NCBI GenBank assembly: GCA_965178655.1
Contig: OZ238266.1
Location: forward strand, 1,922,001 to 1,986,000
DNA: 64,000 nucleotides
Origin: GCA-2733415 sp965178655
GTDB taxonomy: Bacteria; Bacteroidota; Bacteroidia; Flavobacteriales; Flavobacteriaceae
Reading direction: 5' to 3'
In this document: in pieces, positions 59,830-64,000 of the stretch
How positions within the stretch are numbered: the stretch's first letter is position 1
How the letters are laid out: the number at the start of each line of letters is the position of its first letter
Translations under genes and position numbers: made by a program
The notes under the pieces: model-generated
What the model saw: only the letters and a program-made list of their open reading frames with translations
Databases searched by the model: none
Told to the model about the DNA's origin: nothing

Positions 59830-62800
59830 TTAGTTTTGTTTATAATTATAGTCGTTGCTACTTAAAATATTGCCATCGGAATCTTTTACCTGTTTTAAAC
59901 GATTAAAATCATCGTATTCATAATAGACTGTTTTTCCGCGTGGGTCAGTTATACTGGTAACGCCTATTAAAGGGTCGTATGTATATGTAGTTACAAAGCT
60001 GTTGGACAGTTCTGGTGCGTTTCGCAAGGCGTTTAAAGCAGTTCGCAATTCGTTTTCTACATCTGAAAAAATATCTGAACTTGATGTAGTAATAGCGGCT
60101 TTTATTAATAAGTCAAGGGAAGGTGTGATATTTGCATTACTAAAATTTTCAATCTTAGCAATGGGTTGTGTTTGTTGGTATCCCCAAATATATACCACAT
60201 GTGTACCATCTTTTTTACTAACTTCTGTAGGATTTCCTGCTTCATTATAGGCGTGATATACAATCTTGTCCTCTAAAGCATTATCGCCTTTGGAAGCTTT
60301 TATTGTGGAAAGATAAACGTTTCCAACACCATCTTGTTCAAAGGATTCATAATTTACTTTTTGTGACGAAAGCAACTCTCCTGATGAATTACCATAACTC
60401 TCTAAATTATATGTTTTACTCGATAATAAGGTATATACTCCATTGCATTGTTCACGTAGAATATCTTCCGTTGTACTTGGATTGTCTTGGTTAAAAACAT
60501 AAGTATTTTCAACTTTGTGTCCATTTCCCTCAGAGCTACTTGTTGTAACTGTCAAAGGTACATTTTGGTATAAAGGAGCGTAGGTATAAGAAGTGTTTTT
60601 TATAAGTTCTTCACCATTAAAATATGACCGTTCTTCACTACTGGTTAATAGAGAAAACCCTGAAGACAAAGTGTAATACAAAGAAAACCCTACACCAGCA
60701 TTAGCTAAACATTGTATACTAAGGTTGTCATCATAAAGGTCAAGATCATATAGGGTTTGGAAATTCATTAAATTAGAATAAAAATGAAAATAAGTATTGG
60801 TTTTTTGATATACTTTTTCGTTTAAATAATTATAGTGTATTTCTTTTTCTAAAAGTCCTCTAGAATAATCAATATTCTTATATACAGGTGGCGGGAATAG
60901 TGTAACACTATTCTCAGAGGCTGGAAGTAGTGTGCTATTTTCAGGCGTTAACATATCCTGTTCTCCATTTGGGTATTGTATTGTTGTATAATAATTGTCT
61001 TCTGAAAAATGGAGCCTGTTTGTGGAATAATAATATTCCGAATAGCCATTAGCCACAGGAGTATCTGCTACTATCTTCTCTTCTTTTATTATTGAATACC
61101 CCACATGACTCCCTTTACTGTTGTGTGTATTAAATAGATTTGACAAACGAACACGCCCTCGCATGCCATCATCATTAGCCATACCTGGAAAATCTAGCAA
61201 ATTTGCGTTGTACTTAGGCGTTGAAAACATTATTCCAGAAGAGTTGCCGTTATCAGCAATATAGCTATACTGTTTGGTTATTGCTAATAGATTTTCTTTG
61301 GTATAATCCTTAGTTTCTTTTATTCTAATCCCTCCTAATAACTTATTTAGACTAGGGTCTTCTTCTACCCAGCTAATTTTCCAATTAAGCGTTAAAGGGT
61401 CTGTGTTTTCAAAGGCATTATTAGGGAGTGGCGCACCGCCATAACGTTTTTTAAATTCAAGTTGAAAAGTATAATCTCCCGACTCTTCTCCATAAAAAAT
61501 GGTTTCTGCAGGGAGAATATTTAAACCATATTCATAGTCAACAAAATCAGGGTTAAAATTAAAAAAACCAACAAGTGTAGAGGGGTTACTTTCATAATAA
61601 ATACTATCATTACTATAATAGACACTGCAAACGGCATAATACTCATCACTGTTATAGATTATAGGACTGTGCATCTCTAATGAAAAAGGCGTATATGACA
61701 TGTTTTGTAAGGGTGCTATTGACACCACATATTCTGATTCTTGTGGAAAGTTAAAAAGATGAGAGGTGTGATTTAGCGGTCCTAGAAAATTGGGGTCTAT
61801 ACAACTGTGATTTTCATACTCAAATTCCGTATGCCCTCCAGTAGGATAGGTGATTTTTGTCAGCACTCCTAAGGTACTATACTCTGTTGAAGGATTTCTA
61901 TTTCCTGTACCGTAATGATCTCTTATTAAATTGCCTAAACTTATATATTCAACATATTGCTCGGGCTCTAGACTTTGGTCGTCATCTGCGCCATTATAAA
62001 ACCCCCAATGGTCTATGCCGTTTGACAATTTATCTGGTAAGTTTTCAGAATTGTCATAGTCAAAAACATAAGACGGCTGTGTGAAATTATCGGTATAAAA
62101 ATGTGCTTGATTGAGTTGTAGACGATTACTATAGTAACCATAATCAAAAGCAATTCCTTTAATAAGTTCATCATCCCTATTTTTAACCTCAATAGTATTA
62201 ACAAAATACTCTCCGCTAACATCGGTTCGTTCCAAATTCTCTGAATAATTAATATTAATACTACCTTGCTTAAAGTTAATTTTAGATAGTTTTTGGCCTT
62301 TAACATTAACATGTGTTATTGTTTCCTCTCCGTTATTAGCACTAACAACTTCTGAGGAACCGATTTGTGGTGTAGATATACCAAAAAAATCAACTGCAGT
62401 TTGAGAGTCATAATTGTATAGATAACTGTCATACTCAAACACCACTTCATTTAAATTGTTTTTATCAGCTACTCGCGTTAAGTGCCATGAAGAAGCTTTA
62501 TATCTAGCATCTGTAAATCCTGGCGTTTCTGTCATTTGAGACTCTACAACGCTAAATTCATATTGTGTTCCTTGCTCATCAACAACATTAAAACCCGATA
62601 AGTTTCCAGAAGAATTTAATAAATTTCCGAAAACAGGTGTAATTTTTACTTTGTTACGAGGAATGGTTAAAATATTCAAGTCTTTATCCATATAAAACGT
62701 AAAATTAAGCCCCAAGGCACTAATCATATATTTATCTGGCTCACTGTCATAAGAACTTTGAGACACTGTAACATGGGCGTCACCTACAAAAGAATCTCCC

Positions 62801-63213
62801 TCTGAAGACGCTTCTGAAAGTGCTATAATTTCTGGTATTTCAGGGCTATCTAAATAAGCGTCTGGCAAATCATCTGCTTGGTCTTTAATCTCACGTGAAA
62901 TCATTCCTCCTGCATTTAGCACCCAACCTAGTCCTGTTTGCGAGGCTGTTTGGCTTACTTTTATACCATTACTCCCCGAATAATTTAAATGGATAGGTAA
63001 ATTAATAGCACCTTGCTTAACTTGCCAAATCGGAATGCTAACATTTGTTGCTCCTGTATAATGACTCACCTGAGTGTTTCCAAAGGAATGAAAGTTAGCC
63101 GCATTTGGAGCTGGCGGCACGACTTGAGGCATATCTTGTGACGAAGGCATCTCTTGTGCCATCATAATTACAGAACACAACAATAGTATAATACGCAATA
63201 AAATAATTTTCAT
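59830..63213 (-). CDS. RHS/SpvB-like N-terminal partner protein
   Basis: 1127 residues. Signal peptide MKIILLRIILLLCSVIMMAQ. N-terminal region GATNVSIPIWQVKQGAINLPIHLNYSGSNGIKVSQTASQTGLGWVLNAGGMISREI (about 52-108) is the standard opening of Bacteroidota RHS proteins; the C-terminus ends in YD repeats (YTYDPLIGVTSITDPRGKTVYYEYDDFNRLKQV). It has no core motif and no toxin tip. It precedes the 1497-residue gene by 6 bases and resembles the B part of a TcB-TcC cocoon, here split over two genes. A Cys-containing tail is absent. Confidence 0.87.
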   Translation of the reverse strand: MKIILLRIILLLCSVIMMAQEMPSSQDMPQVVPPAPNAANFHSFGNTQVSHYTGATNVSIPIWQVKQGAINLPIHLNYSGSNGIKVSQTASQTGLGWVLNAGGMISREIKDQADDLPDAYLDSPEIPEIIALSEASSEGDSFVGDAHVTVSQSSYDSEPDKYMISALGLNFTFYMDKDLNILTIPRNKVKITPVFGNLLNSSGNLSGFNVVDEQGTQYEFSVVESQMTETPGFTDARYKASSWHLTRVADKNNLNEVVFEYDSYLYNYDSQTAVDFFGISTPQIGSSEVVSANNGEETITHVNVKGQKLSKINFKQGSININYSENLERTDVSGEYFVNTIEVKNRDDELIKGIAFDYGYYSNRLQLNQAHFYTDNFTQPSYVFDYDNSENLPDKLSNGIDHWGFYNGADDDQSLEPEQYVEYISLGNLIRDHYGTGNRNPSTEYSTLGVLTKITYPTGGHTEFEYENHSCIDPNFLGPLNHTSHLFNFPQESEYVVSIAPLQNMSYTPFSLEMHSPIIYNSDEYYAVCSVYYSNDSIYYESNPSTLVGFFNFNPDFVDYEYGLNILPAETIFYGEESGDYTFQLEFKKRYGGAPLPNNAFENTDPLTLNWKISWVEEDPSLNKLLGGIRIKETKDYTKENLLAITKQYSYIADNGNSSGIMFSTPKYNANLLDFPGMANDDGMRGRVRLSNLFNTHNSKGSHVGYSIIKEEKIVADTPVANGYSEYYYSTNRLHFSEDNYYTTIQYPNGEQDMLTPENSTLLPASENSVTLFPPPVYKNIDYSRGLLEKEIHYNYLNEKVYQKTNTYFHFYSNLMNFQTLYDLDLYDDNLSIQCLANAGVGFSLYYTLSSGFSLLTSSEERSYFNGEELIKNTSYTYAPLYQNVPLTVTTSSSEGNGHKVENTYVFNQDNPSTTEDILREQCNGVYTLLSSKTYNLESYGNSSGELLSSQKVNYESFEQDGVGNVYLSTIKASKGDNALEDKIVYHAYNEAGNPTEVSKKDGTHVVYIWGYQQTQPIAKIENFSNANITPSLDLLIKAAITTSSSDIFSDVENELRTALNALRNAPELSNSFVTTYTYDPLIGVTSITDPRGKTVYYEYDDFNRLKQVKDSDGNILSSNDYNYKQN

Positions 63214-63269
63214 AATACTTACTTAGATTATTAAGTTAAAAAAAGAGTGCTTTCTTTGGGAGGATAGTC

Positions 63270-63277
63270 CAAATATA
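63270..63277 (-). promoter_or_regulatory. -7 element upstream of the RHS operon
   Basis: TATATTTG on the minus strand (CAAATATA on the plus strand), 57 bases before the RHS start. No well-placed TTG element accompanies it. Confidence 0.4.
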
Positions 63278-63313
63278 ATAAAACAATTTTGTTTTTTTAG
63301 GTAAAAAATACAA

Positions 63314-63339
63314 ATTATTACTTGCGTGCAAGTAATAAT
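63314..63339. promoter_or_regulatory. 26-base perfect dyad in the divergent RHS/prepilin interval
   Basis: ATTATTACTTGC (63314-63325), GT, GCAAGTAATAAT (63328-63339). It lies between the -7 element of the RHS operon and the -33 element of the prepilin gene, so one protein could control both. The ACTTGC-N2-GCAAGT core has the shape of MarR/HxlR-type operators, but no such regulator is in the window. Confidence 0.65.
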
Positions 63340-63365
63340 CAGATGCTTACAATTTTAAAAATATC

Positions 63366-63398
63366 TTTGTGAGAGCATAAAAATAATATGTACCTTTG
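63366..63398 (+). promoter_or_regulatory. Promoter of the prepilin operon
   Basis: TTTG (TTG at 63367-63369), a 21-base spacer, then TACCTTTG (63391-63398), 20 bases before the ATG at 63419. Confidence 0.7.
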
Positions 63399-63418
63399 GA
63401 TTTAAATCTGCATAACAC

Positions 63419-63811
63419 ATGAAAATATCGGCATATAATTTACAAGAAGTTTTGATTGTTTTGGTTATTATTGGCATCCTATTATTATTAGCATTGCCCA
63501 ATTTAATGCCTTTAATAAGTAAAGCTAAAAGTACTGAGGCGCAATTACAATTGAGTCACATATATAACTCCCAAACAACCTATAGATACATGCACTCTAC
63601 ATACGCGACTGATTTAAATGATATTGATTTTGAAGCACCAAAAACGGTTCATGACAATGGCAGGGCTAATTATAGTTATATGATTTTAAAAGCAACAAGT
63701 ACTAATTTTAAAGCACGTGCCACTGCTGTAGTAGATTTTGATGGTGATGGTACTTTTAATGTTTGGGAAATTGATGAGAATGGGGCCCCAAAACAACTTA
63801 TAAAAGACTAG
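63419..63811 (+). CDS. GspG-like prepilin (major pseudopilin candidate)
   Basis: 130 residues. Leader MKISA, then YNLQEVLIVLVIIGILLLLALP: +5 Glu is present, the cleavage residue is Ala and +1 is Tyr. A long helix (about 6-50) contains QLQLSHIYNSQTTYRYMHSTYA. The C-terminal VDFDGDGTFNVWEIDENG (about 105-122) has spaced Asp like the calcium-binding loop of GspG. It is divergent from the RHS operon and followed by a membrane protein gene 3 bases later. It could be the main pilus subunit of the operon at 49306-53270. Confidence 0.85.
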   Translation: MKISAYNLQEVLIVLVIIGILLLLALPNLMPLISKAKSTEAQLQLSHIYNSQTTYRYMHSTYATDLNDIDFEAPKTVHDNGRANYSYMILKATSTNFKARATAVVDFDGDGTFNVWEIDENGAPKQLIKD

Positions 63812-63814
63812 TAA

Positions 63815-64000
63815 GTGTTTTTTAAAATTGGTTTATTATTAAGTTTATCTATAATCTTTTTACAAGATAATAAGGACCGAAAAGTATATTGGTTTTTATT
63901 TCCAATGACAGCTATTTGCTCAGGGGTATTGCTTTATAGTAAACTTACACCAATATTATTTTACACAACCATAATTGTAAATATTAGCGTTGTAATATTT
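63815..64000 (+). CDS. Probable prepilin peptidase-like membrane protein (5' part, runs off window)
   Basis: 62 codons from a GTG start at 63815, three bases after the prepilin stop. The frame is open to the window end. Three hydrophobic stretches are visible; the first is followed by LQDNKDRKVYWFLFP, which resembles the first catalytic-Asp region of A24 prepilin peptidases (D-x-x-x-R-x-I). Processing of the class III leaders encoded here would need such an enzyme. With only 62 residues visible, the assignment is tentative. Confidence 0.45.
   Translation, partial: MFFKIGLLLSLSIIFLQDNKDRKVYWFLFPMTAICSGVLLYSKLTPILFYTTIIVNISVVIF

Overview
The window is a low-GC chromosomal segment of a marine-type Flavobacteriaceae bacterium (Bacteroidota). 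The grounds are the AT-rich composition, promoters of the form TTTG-N19-21-TAnnTTTG, short intergenic gaps, and typical family members: a choice-of-anchor L surface protein, GIN-domain proteins, DUF5606, DUF6495, an OstA-like protein, DUF349, a CarboxypepD_reg-like protein and DUF6443/RHS proteins. No rRNA, tRNA or CRISPR array was seen.

Layout. 1-831: the 5' part of a secreted choice-of-anchor L protein, running off the left edge. 962-7495: minus-strand housekeeping genes (ABC-2 exporter, NA37 nucleoid protein, pRiA4b ORF-3-like protein, heme A synthase, CCA-adding enzyme, TsaC). 7644-14019: a surface glycan/LPS cluster with a GT-B glycosyltransferase, DUF5672, a Kdo-kinase-like protein, a GT9-GT2 fusion and an LtaS-like phospho-transferase, followed by dapD. 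14965-17310: ruvX, def, DUF5606 and mazG. 17344-26463: minus-strand DUF349, two DUF368 polyprenyl-phosphate transporter homologues (one fused to shikimate dehydrogenase), a TPR protein, a class III aminotransferase and an OstA-like protein. 26678-29047: GT2 and a lipoyl E2. 29118-33054: GIN and PspC envelope proteins under a PadR regulator. 33243-48260: DUF4442, TIGR00266, a DEAD-box helicase, a small membrane protein with an HTH regulator, rdgB, rlmH, nadC, brkB, a chalcone-isomerase-like protein, priA, an orphan LytTR regulator, rpsF-rpsR-rplI, DUF6495 and hisS.

From 48261 to the right edge the window becomes accessory. About 1 kb after hisS holds only palindromes, GTGTAAT repeats and broken short reading frames, which looks like the debris of a mobile element. 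Next comes a minus-strand operon (53270 to 49306) encoding a lipoprotein, a PilP/GspC-like protein, a GspK-like pseudopilin-type protein, two minor-prepilin-like proteins and a GspF-type platform protein. A DDE transposase separates it from a two-gene RHS system (1127 and 1497 residues) that ends in a small variable C-terminal toxin-like domain with an overlapping immunity gene. Divergent from the RHS genes are a GspG-like prepilin and the start of a probable prepilin peptidase.

The main hypothesis is that this T2SS/T4P-like assembly machinery and the RHS toxin-immunity cassette form one functional island. Both RHS proteins have Sec signal peptides and no visible T9SS sorting domain, so an outer-membrane export route is needed, and a pseudopilin machine encoded on both sides would be a natural candidate. 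GspD and GspE homologues are not in the window and would have to lie beyond the right edge or elsewhere.
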